DNA of 64,000 bases, taken from assembly GCF_907163105.1 (NCBI RefSeq), contig NZ_OU015321.1, positions 1,426,001 to 1,490,000 on the forward strand. Direction: 5' to 3'. The notes beneath the pieces were generated by a model, which was given only the letters and a program-made list of their open reading frames with translations, was not told the DNA's origin and searched no databases. Both the position numbers and the translations under genes were made by a program. Below, in pieces: positions 25,937-35,997 of the stretch; position 1 is the first letter of the stretch, and each line of letters opens with the position of its first letter. Source of the DNA: Cloacibacterium caeni. GTDB taxonomy: Bacteria > Bacteroidota > Bacteroidia > Flavobacteriales > Weeksellaceae.

Positions 25937-28900
25937 ATGAAAAAAAATTTATTACTACTTCTTTTTGTAATTTTTACTGGCCATTTATTTGGTCAAAAAA
26001 CTACTATAGAATGGGAAGGAAACAAAATAATGGATTATGGAACCTTCCAATACAATCTTCCATTTTTTAAAAACGAAAATTATTCTATTATTAATGGAGT
26101 TCCATATCTCACTTTTTCTAAAAAAGAAAAGGAATCTTCTCAATATGACATTAAAAACTTAATTTGGGAAAAAATTCCAGCTAAACAAGTATACGGTTTA
26201 ATTGCTGATAATGTTTCCACTAAAGAAATTGCATACTCTAATAGTCAAAAACAAACCATCAACGGACAATTTCTCACCAATGTAGTCATTGCAACCATTA
26301 AAAAAGATAAAAATACACTTTATAGATTAACCTCTTTTGAACTGGTAAAAAAAACGGTTAATAACCAAAGAACTTCTAGAACTTCTGATTTAATTGGCAC
26401 TACCGAAAACCCTTTGAAATCTGGGAATTTCTATAAAATTAAAGTTGATAAGTCTGGAGTTTTCAAAATCACGACAAAATTCCTTAGAGATAATGGCATC
26501 AATCCATCGAGTATTAATCCTAAAAATTTCAGAATTTATGGAAATGGTGGCTTAATGTTGCCAGAATTCAATCAGGATTTCAGATATGCAGCTTTACAAG
26601 AAAACGCTATACAAGTTATCGGTGAAGAAGATGGAAAATGGGACGAAAATGACTATGCACTTTTCTACGCTCAAGGTCCACATGGTTATAATCTTTACAA
26701 CGTAAATAATGGAAGTGGCTACAAACGTAACGAAACCAGACTCACTCACATTAGCGATAACAGTGTAAACATCTATGAAAATTTCTCTTATTACTTCATT
26801 AATTTTGACAAAGGAGAAGGGAAAAGAATAACTCTTTCGGATATTGCGCCATCTTCCAAAGTTTACACTCGTTATGACGACTATCAATTCATCAATGAAG
26901 AAAAAACCAATTTCTTGAATATTGGTAGACTTTGGGTGGGAGATGCTTTTAATGCTAATAAATCCGTTTCTTTTACTACCAAAACCGCTATTAAACCTAC
27001 GGATACTGTAAAAATAAAATCTTCGGTTTATGTGAAAAACGCAACCAATGATAAAATTACCTACAGCATCAACGGACAAAACAGCAGCAGTTTTACGGTT
27101 AGCAATTCCCCAGAAATTAAAATCAAAGAAATCCCTTGGGAAACTTCTGCGTCAAATCTAAGCGGAACGACCCTGAAAATAGATTATACTTTAGAATCTT
27201 CTAATCCTTTGGTGGCTTATTATCTGGATTACGCCGAAGTTCAATACAAACAAGACCTTGTATACAATGATGCACAAATGAATTTCAGAGTTTTTGAAAT
27301 TCCTACAGGTTCTGGAGAGACTTTCGGATTTACGGTAGAAAACGCAACTAACGTAGAGCAAATTTGGGATGTTTCAGACATTACAAACGCTAAAAAAATT
27401 GTCAATAAAGCTTCAGGAACGCAATTTTCATTCGGATACACTACAAATTCTCCATATTTCAACAATGAATTTGTAGCTTTTAAAAATACTGCTTCTTTTG
27501 AGCCACTTTTTGTTGAAAAAGTGGACAATCAAGACTTATCTGGTTTGAGAAATGTAGACTACCTCATCGTTACCACTCGTGATTTTACTCCGCAAGCCGA
27601 AAGAATTGCCAATTATTACAGAACTCAAAAAAATTATCATGTAGAAGTAGCTGATGTAAAGAAAATTTACAATGAATTTTCTTCTGGTGGACAAGATTTA
27701 ACAGCAATTAGAGATTTTATTACCAAACTAAACACTCCAGCTGGAACACTAAAATATGTACTTATCTTAGGAGACACTACTTTTGATTATAGAAATATTA
27801 CCACCAATAATAAAAATTATATCCCAAGTTATCAAAGTGATTATAGTGAAAACTACGAAGCATCATTTGTAACCGATGATTATTTTGGGATGACTACTCC
27901 ACAAAACACGACTTATATTTATGCTATTTTACCAGATATTCCAGTAGGAAGACTTCCTGCAGAAAATATTGCTGAAGCAAAAAATTTAGTCGATAAAACA
28001 CTTTCTTATTACAATGCAGTTCCGGGACAATCATCACCTTTTGGAGATTGGAGACTAAAAATGAATTTCGTGGTAGATGATGACCAAGACAGTCGTGTAG
28101 ATACCAGTACGAATCCTTATCTCAAAGGGACTTTCCATGATGTAATGAACTTGGTTTTAGCCAATAATTTTGAAGGAAATACAGACAAACCAGAATATAA
28201 TATTAAAAAATTATACTTAGATGCTTTTCCTGGTCAAAGTACAGCAGGTGGACAAAGATTTCCACAAGTAAACCAAGCCATTACGAATGCGATGAGCAAC
28301 AGTTTATATCTGTATTATTTCGGACATGGAGGAATTAACGGTTGGGCGCAAGAAAGAGTTTTGACTACTCAAGAAATTGCGGCTTTTAATAATTACAATA
28401 ATGCTTACAGCAGATTTCCTTTCATCAGTACCATTACTTGTGAATTTACACTTTGGGATGACCACAATACTTCATCTGCAGGAGAACAATTGATGAAATT
28501 ACCACAAGGTGGAGCCAATTCTATGATTACCTCTTCTAGAGCAATTGCTACAGTTTACGGAAGATTATTTACAGAAACTTTTACCCGAAATCTCTTTAAA
28601 CTGTATAACAATGACTTTTTATCCGTAGGAGATGCTTTTATCGCAGCAAAAACTGAATACGGAACAGATTCTAACCACTTGAAAGTAAATCTTTTAGGCG
28701 ATCCCGCTCTTAAACTCAGCAGACCGAAAAATCTTATCAGCATAGACAATAAAGATATAGTTTCACCAGTTGTTGGTCAACTAAGAGCGTTAGATTTTGT
28801 AAAAATTACGGGGCATGTTAATAATCAATCAGGAGCAATTGACAATACTTTTAATGGTAAAGTAGTCATCAATATTTTTGATAAAAAATTAGCTAAGAAA

Positions 28901-29863
28901 ACCCTCAACAATGATGGAAATTTAACTCCAGTTCTTAATTATTTCGAAGAAGGAAGCCCGATTGTGAAAGCTTCTGGAACGGTTACCAATGGAACTTTCA
29001 CCGTAGAATTCTATATGCCAAAAGACATTAATTACACTGTGGGAGACGGTAGAATATTGGCTTATGCAGATAACAATGTTTTTGATGTTTTCAATAACAA
29101 AACACAAAAAGTTGGAGATATTAATCCAAACGGAATTAATGATAATGAAGTTCCAAAAGTTCAATTGTACTTAAACAACACCAATTTTGTAGATGGAGGA
29201 ATTACCGACTCTAATCCTAATCTTTTGGCTTGTGTAACAGATAATACAGGAATTAACTCTACAGGTTCGGGAATTGGTCATGATATTACCGTAGTTCTTG
29301 ACGGCGAAGTTATCAATACCACTGTTCTGAACGATTTTTATACTCCGGGAACAGGAAATGGCTGTATTAACGCCTCTTTCTTAGACTATCAGAAAGGCTC
29401 TGTACTCTATCCTTTCCAAAATTTAAAACCTGGAAACCACCAATTGACCTTTAAAGTTTGGGATATTAACAATAATTCGACTACTCAAACGTTAAACTTT
29501 GTAGTAAGAGACCCAGAAGCCGAAAATTTAGTTGTTAAAAAATTACTAAATTGGCCGAATCCTTTTACCAATAAAACGTATATACAGTTTGAACACAATT
29601 GTGATGATGTTTTAGATGTAAATGTTCAAGTCTATACCATCACAGGAAAATTAGTACGAACATTCAGCACCACAGTGACTTCTACTCCATTTTTAGAAGG
29701 ATATAGAACACACAGAACTGCTATAGAATGGGACGGAAATGATGATTTTGGCGCTCCAGTTGGTAAAGGAACTTATATTTACAAAGTTTTAGTAAAGAGT
29801 CAAAATCAAGAAAAATGTAAAGGAACTGCCTCTTTAGTAGAAAAATTAGTGATTTTAAAATAG
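25937..29863 (+). CDS. porU: Type IX secretion system sortase PorU
   Basis: PorU, 1308 residues, the gingipain-like (family C25) cell-surface peptidase that removes the C-terminal sorting domain of T9SS cargo and attaches cargo to the surface. It starts with a signal peptide (MKKNLLLLLFVIFTGHLFGQ). The caspase-like domain begins near residue 540 (LIVTTRDFTPQAERIANYYR). The catalytic His is in YLYYFGHGGINGW at about residue 791 and the Cys in ISTITCEFTLWDD at about residue 834. AGEQLMKLPQGGANSMITSS and HLKVNLLGDPALKLSRP close the domain. The last 90 residues resemble a FlgD-like/CTD sandwich (LNWPNPFTNKTYIQFEHN, then GKGTYIYKVLVKS), as in other PorU proteins. It is followed after 11 bp by porV, its attachment-complex partner. 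Confidence 0.96.
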   Translation: MKKNLLLLLFVIFTGHLFGQKTTIEWEGNKIMDYGTFQYNLPFFKNENYSIINGVPYLTFSKKEKESSQYDIKNLIWEKIPAKQVYGLIADNVSTKEIAYSNSQKQTINGQFLTNVVIATIKKDKNTLYRLTSFELVKKTVNNQRTSRTSDLIGTTENPLKSGNFYKIKVDKSGVFKITTKFLRDNGINPSSINPKNFRIYGNGGLMLPEFNQDFRYAALQENAIQVIGEEDGKWDENDYALFYAQGPHGYNLYNVNNGSGYKRNETRLTHISDNSVNIYENFSYYFINFDKGEGKRITLSDIAPSSKVYTRYDDYQFINEEKTNFLNIGRLWVGDAFNANKSVSFTTKTAIKPTDTVKIKSSVYVKNATNDKITYSINGQNSSSFTVSNSPEIKIKEIPWETSASNLSGTTLKIDYTLESSNPLVAYYLDYAEVQYKQDLVYNDAQMNFRVFEIPTGSGETFGFTVENATNVEQIWDVSDITNAKKIVNKASGTQFSFGYTTNSPYFNNEFVAFKNTASFEPLFVEKVDNQDLSGLRNVDYLIVTTRDFTPQAERIANYYRTQKNYHVEVADVKKIYNEFSSGGQDLTAIRDFITKLNTPAGTLKYVLILGDTTFDYRNITTNNKNYIPSYQSDYSENYEASFVTDDYFGMTTPQNTTYIYAILPDIPVGRLPAENIAEAKNLVDKTLSYYNAVPGQSSPFGDWRLKMNFVVDDDQDSRVDTSTNPYLKGTFHDVMNLVLANNFEGNTDKPEYNIKKLYLDAFPGQSTAGGQRFPQVNQAITNAMSNSLYLYYFGHGGINGWAQERVLTTQEIAAFNNYNNAYSRFPFISTITCEFTLWDDHNTSSAGEQLMKLPQGGANSMITSSRAIATVYGRLFTETFTRNLFKLYNNDFLSVGDAFIAAKTEYGTDSNHLKVNLLGDPALKLSRPKNLISIDNKDIVSPVVGQLRALDFVKITGHVNNQSGAIDNTFNGKVVINIFDKKLAKKTLNNDGNLTPVLNYFEEGSPIVKASGTVTNGTFTVEFYMPKDINYTVGDGRILAYADNNVFDVFNNKTQKVGDINPNGINDNEVPKVQLYLNNTNFVDGGITDSNPNLLACVTDNTGINSTGSGIGHDITVVLDGEVINTTVLNDFYTPGTGNGCINASFLDYQKGSVLYPFQNLKPGNHQLTFKVWDINNNSTTQTLNFVVRDPEAENLVVKKLLNWPNPFTNKTYIQFEHNCDDVLDVNVQVYTITGKLVRTFSTTVTSTPFLEGYRTHRTAIEWDGNDDFGAPVGKGTYIYKVLVKSQNQEKCKGTASLVEKLVILK

Positions 29864-29874
29864 AAAAAACAAAT

Positions 29875-31002
29875 ATGAAATTAACAAAAAAACTCTTTTT
29901 AGGACTAAGTATTGGAATCGGAAGTTTGGCGATGGCACAAAATACTTATCCTGTGCTTACAGGAGCTCCTTTTTTAAGGATTTCTCCAGATGCTAGAGCT
30001 GGAGGTTTAGGAGACCAAGGTGTAGCAACAAGCGCAGATGCTTTTTCACAATTTTGGAACGCTTCTAAGTTTCCGTTTAGTAGAAATACCTCTTCTGCTG
30101 CCGTAAGTTATACTCCATGGATGGGAAAACTCACCAACGATGTATTTTTACTATATCTAGGTTATAATACTATGTTAGGAGAAGAAGACCGTTCATCTCT
30201 TTCTGCAAGTATTTATTATTTCAATATGGGCTCTGTAGACCTTACCAGATTAGTAGGAAGCGAAGTGGTAAATGAAGGAACCGCAAAACCTAATGAATTT
30301 GCAATAGATGTAGCCTATGCTTTAAAATTATCAGACACCTACTCTATGGCAGTAACAGGAAGATATATCCGTTCTGATTTATCTGGTGGAATTGGTTCTG
30401 AAAGCACACTTAAACCAGGAAATTCATTCGCAGTAGACGTTTCTGGGTATTTACAAACTTTCAAACACACCAGTTTTGGTGATTATGAAGGAAGAGTAAG
30501 AGCTGGTTGGGCAATTCAAAATTTAGGTCCAAGATTAGATTACACTGGTGACGAAAATTCACGTTCATATTTACCCACCACTTTCAGATTAGGAGCTGGT
30601 TACGATTTATTTTTAGACGAAGTCAACAAAGTAGGTTTAACTCTAGAAGCTTCTAAATTACTCGTTCCTGGTCCAGACGAAACAGGTAACGTTCCAAATG
30701 TGGGTGTAATCGAAGGAATTGGTAAGTCTTTCAGCAATAAAGAAAGTATTATGTACAGTGGCTCTTTAGAATATTCTTATGACAATGCTTTTTCGGTGAG
30801 AACAGGTTATTTCAGAGAGAGTGAAATTCAAGGAGCAAGACAATACGCAACTGTAGGTGTAGGTCTTAATTACAACTCTTTTGGTCTAGATTTATCTTAC
30901 CTCATCAATACTTCTAAAGTAAATACTGCTCTTGATAATACTTTAAGATTCGGACTTACTTGGAACATTGGCGAAGAATCTTACAACAACGAAGATTATT
31001 AA
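29875..31002 (+). CDS. porV: Type IX secretion system outer membrane channel PorV
   Basis: PorV (LptO), 375 residues, a FadL-type outer membrane beta-barrel that carries T9SS cargo to PorU. The signal peptide is MKLTKKLFLGLSIGIGSLAM followed by AQ. The family start of the mature protein is clear: YPVLTGAPFLRISPDARAGG, LGDQGVATSADAFSQFWN. Strand-rich segments such as FRLGAGYDLFLDEVNKVGLT and the end GLTWNIGEES follow. The 11-bp spacing from porU indicates one transcript; a terminator lies at 31075. PorU and PorV work with PorQ and PorZ in the attachment complex, which are not in this window. Confidence 0.95.
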   Translation: MKLTKKLFLGLSIGIGSLAMAQNTYPVLTGAPFLRISPDARAGGLGDQGVATSADAFSQFWNASKFPFSRNTSSAAVSYTPWMGKLTNDVFLLYLGYNTMLGEEDRSSLSASIYYFNMGSVDLTRLVGSEVVNEGTAKPNEFAIDVAYALKLSDTYSMAVTGRYIRSDLSGGIGSESTLKPGNSFAVDVSGYLQTFKHTSFGDYEGRVRAGWAIQNLGPRLDYTGDENSRSYLPTTFRLGAGYDLFLDEVNKVGLTLEASKLLVPGPDETGNVPNVGVIEGIGKSFSNKESIMYSGSLEYSYDNAFSVRTGYFRESEIQGARQYATVGVGLNYNSFGLDLSYLINTSKVNTALDNTLRFGLTWNIGEESYNNEDY

Positions 31003-31074
31003 AATTAATTTTAAAATTTTCATCAAGTATAAAAGAAAAATTTCAACTAAATAAAGAAACTTCTTAAATATTTT

Positions 31075-31105
31075 AAAAAATCTCAATTTCTTATTGAGAT
31101 TTTTT
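31075..31105 (+). terminator. Intrinsic terminator of porU-porV
   Basis: AAAAAATCTCAAT at 31075-31087 pairs perfectly with ATTGAGATTTTTT at 31093-31105 around TTCTT and is followed by T-rich sequence. Confidence 0.88.
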
Positions 31106-31147
31106 TATTTTTCTATAACTTTGATTATCACTAAATTTCAAAACATT

Positions 31148-31471
31148 ATGGGAAAATTTGTAATAAAAACCACTGCAACTGGTTTTAAATTTGATCTAAA
31201 AGCTGGAAACGGACAAGTAATTTTAACTAGCGAAGTTTATACCACGAAAGCTGCTTGCGAAAACGGTGTAGAATCTGTGAAAAAGAACGCTTCTGATGAT
31301 GCAAAATATGAACGAAAAGAAAGTAGTAATGGGAAGCCAATGTTCAACTTGAAAGCTGGAAACGGGCAAATCATTGGAACAAGTGAACTTTACGAATCTG
31401 AAGCAGCAAGAGATAACGGAATAGAATCTGTAAAGAAAAATGCACCAGATGCAGAAGTAGTAGAAGAATAA
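31148..31471 (+). CDS. DUF1508 (YegP-like) protein with two tandem repeats
   Basis: A 107-residue cytoplasmic protein made of two copies of the roughly 50-residue YegP/DUF1508 unit. Copy 1 has FDLKAGNGQVILTSEVYTTK and GVESVKKNA; copy 2 has FNLKAGNGQIIGTSELYESE and GIESVKKNA. The fold is known structurally in the family but the function is not. The ATG at 31148 is used because the longer frame starts at a TTG inside the upstream terminator. It has its own terminator at 31486. Confidence 0.9.
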   Translation: MGKFVIKTTATGFKFDLKAGNGQVILTSEVYTTKAACENGVESVKKNASDDAKYERKESSNGKPMFNLKAGNGQIIGTSELYESEAARDNGIESVKKNAPDAEVVEE

Positions 31472-31485
31472 AATATTTTTTTCAC

Positions 31486-31519
31486 CGCGCCGAATTGAAA
31501 ATTCGGCGCGTTTTTTTTT
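31486..31519 (+). terminator. Strong GC-rich intrinsic terminator
   Basis: CGCGCCGAATT at 31486-31496 pairs with AATTCGGCGCG at 31500-31510 around GAA, then a run of nine T. It ends the DUF1508 transcript. It is the most GC-rich stem in the window. Confidence 0.93.
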
Positions 31520-31574
31520 ACAAAAATTCAGAGTTTAATAATACTCCAGAATCTCAGACTTACGAGACAATTGC

Positions 31575-31582
31575 TATCTTTG
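31575..31582 (+). promoter_or_regulatory. Candidate -7 promoter box of the FUSC gene
   Basis: TATCTTTG matches TAnnTTTG and lies only 4 bp before the ATG at 31587, which would give a nearly leaderless transcript or mean that translation starts slightly further down. No convincing -33 TTTG was found. Confidence 0.4.
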
Positions 31583-31586
31583 CAAA

Positions 31587-33821
31587 ATGAATTATGCTTC
31601 GGAACTTAAAAAATTTATCACCAGTCAATATATTTACTCAGGAACCAGAATTGCTTTAGCCGTTGTAATCCCGAGTATTATTTTGGCGTATTTAGGTTTG
31701 CTGAAAGAATTTTTCTTATTTCCACTCGGAACCCTTTTCCTAGCACTTACGGATTCTACAGGTCCTTTTCACCGAAGAAGGAACGCACTGATAGTTGCCT
31801 CTGGATTTTATTTCTTTGTCTCGCTCATTGCAGGATTGTTGAAAGATTTCCCACCGCTTATTTTTTTAGAAATTATCATTTTCGGGATGTTTTTCACCAT
31901 GTTAGGCGTTTACGGACAACGTTTAGCAGCAGTAGGTTCCCTCACATTAGTCGTTTTAGCCATTTTTATAGATGGCGCTCCTGGTGGTCATTCTGCGTTT
32001 TATAATGCATTGGTTTTTACTTTAGGTGGAATTTGGTTCATCTTGGTTTTCATGCTGGTAACGGTAATAAAACCATATAAACTGGCAGAACAAATGATTG
32101 GTGAAAATTATATAGAACTCGGTAATTATTTGAAATTAAAAGCTCAGTTTTACCATTCTAAACCAGATTTCGATGTTTTGTACAAGCAAATTTTTGCATT
32201 GCAAGTCAGAATCAAAGAACATCAAGAAGCGACAAGAGAAGTGGTTTTCAAAACCCGACAAATCGTAAGAGAATCTACTTCTACCAGTAGATTATTGATT
32301 CAACTTTTCCTCAATTCACTTGACCTTTACGAGATTTTATTGACTTCAACCAACGACTACCGAAAACTGCAAAATACCTTTGGAAATAAAAATATTTTAG
32401 AAAAAATCCACAATTACCTCAATTTATTATCGAATGAATTGGTTCACATCGGGATTTCTATTCAAGGTGGATTAAAAACCGCTCCCATTACTGATATTTC
32501 TGCAGAAATTCATGCCTTACACGAAGAATATTACCAACTTAGAAATCAACACCTGAACGCCGAAACGTTAGAAGATTTCATGATTTTGAGACAAATCATG
32601 CACAGAATTTCTGCCATTTCAGAAGAAACTCAAAAAATATATCTTTTAAAATCTCAAGATATTAAATTGGCAAAAAGCCTTTCTACAGGGCTAGATTTAG
32701 AAAAATTTGTACAAAAAGATGAAAAACTTAACTCAAAAGTTTTCCTAGAAAATTTCTCTATCAAATCCAATCATTTCAGACATGCTGTAAGAATAACTAC
32801 CTCATTATTAGTGGGTTACGCCATTTCAAAAATTGAAATTTTTCATATTCAAAAAACGTTCTGGATTCTCATCACCATTTTGGCGATTATGAGGCCTGCT
32901 TACAGCATTACCAAACACCGAAATATCCTCAGATTATACGGAACAGTTGGCGGTGCTGCTGCTGGATTATTTGTGATTTATTTCATCACGAATCCTGTTG
33001 CACAGTTTGTGATTTTCTTAATGTGTTTAGTGCTCACTTTCAGTTTGCTCAAAGATAAATATGCTTGGTCTGTTTTCTTTATGACGATTTATATTTTCTT
33101 GATGTTCAACTTCCTAAAACCTGGGGATTTCTCAGAACTTTTTATAGAAAGGTTGATTGACACAGCAATTGCTGGAGTTATTGTATTTCTGGTTTCTTAC
33201 TTGGTTTTGCCCGTTTGGGAACATCAGAAAAATAGAACTTTTATGCTGAATTACATCCTTGCCAATCATAAATATTTGAATACTATCATTGAGATTCTTC
33301 AGCAAAAAAACATTCCTATTCAAGACTATAAAATCAGCCGAAAATACGCTGTGGTAAGTTTGGCCAATCTTTCTGATAATTTCCAGAAAATGCTTTCTGA
33401 CCCAAAAGGTCAACAGAAAAATCTAGAAAACGTTCACCAATTTGTGACCACTTCTCACCTCTTTACCGCTTACAGTGCATCTCTTTCTCAGTACGCACAA
33501 AAAAAAACAGTTTATCGTGAAATAGACTTCGAAAATTGGAAAAATAAGATTAATGCTGAACTTTCTCGTACCATCGCAATTTTGCAAAGACAAGAAATTA
33601 AAAAAGATGATTTTGCAGAAAGTAAGCTCACGCCAGAAGATTTGGTGAATGAACTTTTAGAAAAAAGAAAAGAAGAAATCACCGAAAATGAATTCTACGA
33701 CAGACGAGATCCTAAAAATATTTCTCATCTTACTGAGCTCAAAAACATCAGAGAATTACTGGAACTGATTTATAATCAAGCTCGTGACCAAAGAAAAATT
33801 GCAGAAAAAGTAACTGATTAA
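31587..33821 (+). CDS. FUSC family (YccS/aromatic acid exporter-like) membrane protein
   Basis: Inner membrane protein of 744 residues with the duplicated layout of fusaric-acid-resistance/YccS proteins. Hydrophobic segments cluster at about residues 18-150 (IALAVVIPSIILAYLGLLKE, LGTLFLALTDSTGPFHRRRN) and about 395-545 (ITTSLLVGYAISKIEIFHIQ, YGTVGGAAAGLFVIYFITNP). Two soluble helical regions lie at about 160-390 and 550-744. TGPFHRRRNAL and MRPAYSITKHRNILRLYGT are family-typical cytoplasmic loops. The likely role is export of aromatic or other organic acids; the substrate is unknown. A nine-A tract near 33500 is in frame. The stop overlaps the stop of the convergent PPTase gene. Confidence 0.88.
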   Translation: MNYASELKKFITSQYIYSGTRIALAVVIPSIILAYLGLLKEFFLFPLGTLFLALTDSTGPFHRRRNALIVASGFYFFVSLIAGLLKDFPPLIFLEIIIFGMFFTMLGVYGQRLAAVGSLTLVVLAIFIDGAPGGHSAFYNALVFTLGGIWFILVFMLVTVIKPYKLAEQMIGENYIELGNYLKLKAQFYHSKPDFDVLYKQIFALQVRIKEHQEATREVVFKTRQIVRESTSTSRLLIQLFLNSLDLYEILLTSTNDYRKLQNTFGNKNILEKIHNYLNLLSNELVHIGISIQGGLKTAPITDISAEIHALHEEYYQLRNQHLNAETLEDFMILRQIMHRISAISEETQKIYLLKSQDIKLAKSLSTGLDLEKFVQKDEKLNSKVFLENFSIKSNHFRHAVRITTSLLVGYAISKIEIFHIQKTFWILITILAIMRPAYSITKHRNILRLYGTVGGAAAGLFVIYFITNPVAQFVIFLMCLVLTFSLLKDKYAWSVFFMTIYIFLMFNFLKPGDFSELFIERLIDTAIAGVIVFLVSYLVLPVWEHQKNRTFMLNYILANHKYLNTIIEILQQKNIPIQDYKISRKYAVVSLANLSDNFQKMLSDPKGQQKNLENVHQFVTTSHLFTAYSASLSQYAQKKTVYREIDFENWKNKINAELSRTIAILQRQEIKKDDFAESKLTPEDLVNELLEKRKEEITENEFYDRRDPKNISHLTELKNIRELLELIYNQARDQRKIAEKVTD

Positions 33822-34456
33822 TCTTCTAAGTCGCGGTTTTCTTCTACGATGGCGAAGTAAAAATCTTCTATTTTAAAAACTTTCGCTGTGAAATCATGGC
33901 TGAAAAAATCATCAAAAACTCTGCATTTTATTTCAGAAAGGTTATTGACATCAAAAGGAAATACCTGATAATGAGCTTTTAACGACCAATATTTAGACAA
34001 GTGAACTTTATAAAGACTTTCTTTGATGACCCAAATAATCGTCAATAAATCTACTTCATTTTGTCTGTTTTGAGTCCAAATATGTTCCGATTCGTGTAGA
34101 AATTTATCTTTGATTCTTAGAATTTTAGAACTTATTTTCTCTAAATCTATTCCTACTCTATTTTTAGAAACCGCTAAAGAAGCAAATGGAAAAGAATGCG
34201 TGATAGAAATATGAGCGGAATCTGGCCAGAGATAAGGTTCGCCGATGGTTTTATAGAGAATTTTGTGCTCTGGAAGTAGCATTTTGAGCATTTTTCTTAC
34301 CATCAAATGTTCTAATAACTTTTTGGGATGATAATCTTTGGCTTTTTCCAGATTTTCGGGTTCTATGAGTTCTTCTGCATTAAATTCGTCTTCATCACTA
34401 TACTTCCAGTAAAGAATTACAGCATTTTCATCAGAATAATCATGATAGAAGGGCAT
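33818..34456 (-). CDS. 4'-phosphopantetheinyl transferase superfamily protein
   Basis: Sfp-type phosphopantetheinyl transferase, 212 residues, which activates acyl or peptidyl carrier proteins by transferring phosphopantetheine from CoA. The three motifs are visible: [20 protein letters not shown] (motif 1 with His), [14 protein letters not shown] at about residue 100-112 (Mg-binding Asp and Glu), and [20 protein letters not shown], matching WxxKEAxxK. AcpS is usually separate, so this may serve a specialised carrier protein, but none is in the window. It is convergent with FUSC (stops overlap by 3 bp) and diverges from ahcY. Confidence 0.9.
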   Translation of the reverse strand: MPFYHDYSDENAVILYWKYSDEDEFNAEELIEPENLEKAKDYHPKKLLEHLMVRKMLKMLLPEHKILYKTIGEPYLWPDSAHISITHSFPFASLAVSKNRVGIDLEKISSKILRIKDKFLHESEHIWTQNRQNEVDLLTIIWVIKESLYKVHLSKYWSLKAHYQVFPFDVNNLSEIKCRVFDDFFSHDFTAKVFKIEDFYFAIVEENRDLED

Positions 34457-34459
34457 TAT

Positions 34460-34490
34460 TTTGTCAATAGAAATTAAGAATGTAAATTTG
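34460..34490 (+). promoter_or_regulatory. Bacteroidota promoter of ahcY
   Basis: TTTG at 34460-34463 (-33) and TAAATTTG at 34483-34490 (-7) with a 19-bp spacer match the Bacteroidota sigma-A consensus TTTG-N19-TAnnTTTG exactly. It lies about 54 bp before the ahcY ATG. The -33 element abuts the start codon of the divergent PPTase gene (34456). Confidence 0.75.
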
Positions 34491-34544
34491 CAAAAATTTT
34501 TTGACTATTTTGGTCAAATTTGTAAAAAATACTTAACAAATTTT

Positions 34545-35858
34545 ATGGAAACTAAAACTCAATATTTACCTTACAAAGTTAAGGATATTTCCCTAGCAGA
34601 ATGGGGACGCAAAGAAATTCAATTGGCCGAAGCAGAAATGCCAGGTTTAATGGCGTTAAGAGAAGAATATGGTCCTTCTCAACCATTAAAAGGGGCTAGA
34701 ATTGCAGGTTGTCTTCACATGACTATTCAAACTGCTGTTTTAATAGAAACTTTAGTTCACCTTGGTGCAGAAGTAACTTGGTCTTCATGTAATATTTTCT
34801 CTACTCAAGATCACGCTGCTGCTGCTATTGCTGCTGCTGGAATCCCAGTTTATGCTTGGAAAGGAATGAATGCAGAAGAATTCGATTGGTGTATTGAACA
34901 AACGATTTTCTTTGGAGAAGACAGAAAACCATTAAACATGATTCTGGATGATGGTGGTGACTTAACCAATATGGTTTTTGATAAATTCCCAGAATTAACT
35001 GCTGGAATCAAAGGTCTTTCTGAAGAAACAACTACTGGCGTTCACAGACTATACGAAAGAATGGCAAACGGAACTCTAGTAATGCCTGCAATTAACGTAA
35101 ACGATTCTGTTACTAAATCTAAATTCGACAACAAATACGGTTGTAGAGAATCTGCTGTAGATGCAATCAGAAGAGCTACAGATGTAATGCTAGCTGGTAA
35201 AAGAGTGGTAGTTTGTGGTTTCGGAGATGTAGGTAAAGGTACTGCTGCTTCATTTAGAGGAGCTGGTTCTATCGTTACTGTTACAGAAATTGACCCAATC
35301 TGTGCTTTACAAGCTGCCATGGAAGGTTACGAAGTTAAAAAACTAGACACTGTAATCGAAAATGCTGATATTGTAATTACTACTACAGGTAACTTTAATA
35401 TTGTAAGAGCTGAACATTTCAAAAAAATGAAAGATAAGACCATCGTTTGTAATATTGGTCACTTTGATAACGAAATTGATATGGCTTGGTTAAACGAAAA
35501 CTATGGTAACACCAAAACTGAAGTAAAACCGCAAGTAGATATTTACAATGTAGATGGTAAAGAAATCATCATTTTAGCAGAAGGAAGATTGGTAAACCTT
35601 GGTTGTGCAACTGGTCACCCAAGTTTTGTAATGTCTAACTCATTTACTAACCAAACTTTAGCTCAAATTGAACTTTGGACAAATTCTGAAGCATACGAAA
35701 ACAAAGTGTACATGTTACCAAAACATTTAGATGAAAAAGTAGCAGCACTTCACCTTAAAAAATTAGGCGTAGAGTTAGAAACACTTTCTCCAGAACAAGC
35801 TAAATACATTGGTGTAGAAGTAGAAGGTCCTTTCAAACCAGAATACTACAGATACTAA
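34545..35858 (+). CDS. ahcY: Adenosylhomocysteinase
   Basis: SAH hydrolase, 437 residues, which splits S-adenosylhomocysteine to adenosine and homocysteine using bound NAD. Motifs: [50 protein letters not shown]-type segment [53 protein letters not shown], the NAD-binding [18 protein letters not shown], and [10 protein letters not shown]. It ends [11 protein letters not shown], the conserved C-terminus. ATG 34545 is chosen over an upstream in-frame start at 34461, which would lie within the promoter. A terminator follows at 35913. Confidence 0.97.
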   Translation: METKTQYLPYKVKDISLAEWGRKEIQLAEAEMPGLMALREEYGPSQPLKGARIAGCLHMTIQTAVLIETLVHLGAEVTWSSCNIFSTQDHAAAAIAAAGIPVYAWKGMNAEEFDWCIEQTIFFGEDRKPLNMILDDGGDLTNMVFDKFPELTAGIKGLSEETTTGVHRLYERMANGTLVMPAINVNDSVTKSKFDNKYGCRESAVDAIRRATDVMLAGKRVVVCGFGDVGKGTAASFRGAGSIVTVTEIDPICALQAAMEGYEVKKLDTVIENADIVITTTGNFNIVRAEHFKKMKDKTIVCNIGHFDNEIDMAWLNENYGNTKTEVKPQVDIYNVDGKEIIILAEGRLVNLGCATGHPSFVMSNSFTNQTLAQIELWTNSEAYENKVYMLPKHLDEKVAALHLKKLGVELETLSPEQAKYIGVEVEGPFKPEYYRY

Positions 35859-35912
35859 AAAGTTGGAAGTCAGAAATCGGAAGATGGAAGACTGAAAATT
35901 AATTTATACTAC

Positions 35913-35944
35913 AACTCCTCAGAAATTCTGAGGAGTTTTTTTTT
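35913..35944 (+). terminator. Intrinsic terminator of ahcY
   Basis: AACTCCTCAG at 35913-35922 pairs with CTGAGGAGTT at 35928-35937, followed by a T-tract. A short GGAAG-rich repeat stretch (35864-35890) separates it from the ahcY stop. Confidence 0.9.
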
Positions 35945-35997
35945 GTATCCACAAAATATTTTGAATTTTATTAAAATATTCTTTGTAATTTCAGACT

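Noticed and set aside
26594-27079. 161-codon minus-strand frame inside porU
   Set aside because: Antisense shadow; porU is complete and strongly matched on the plus strand.
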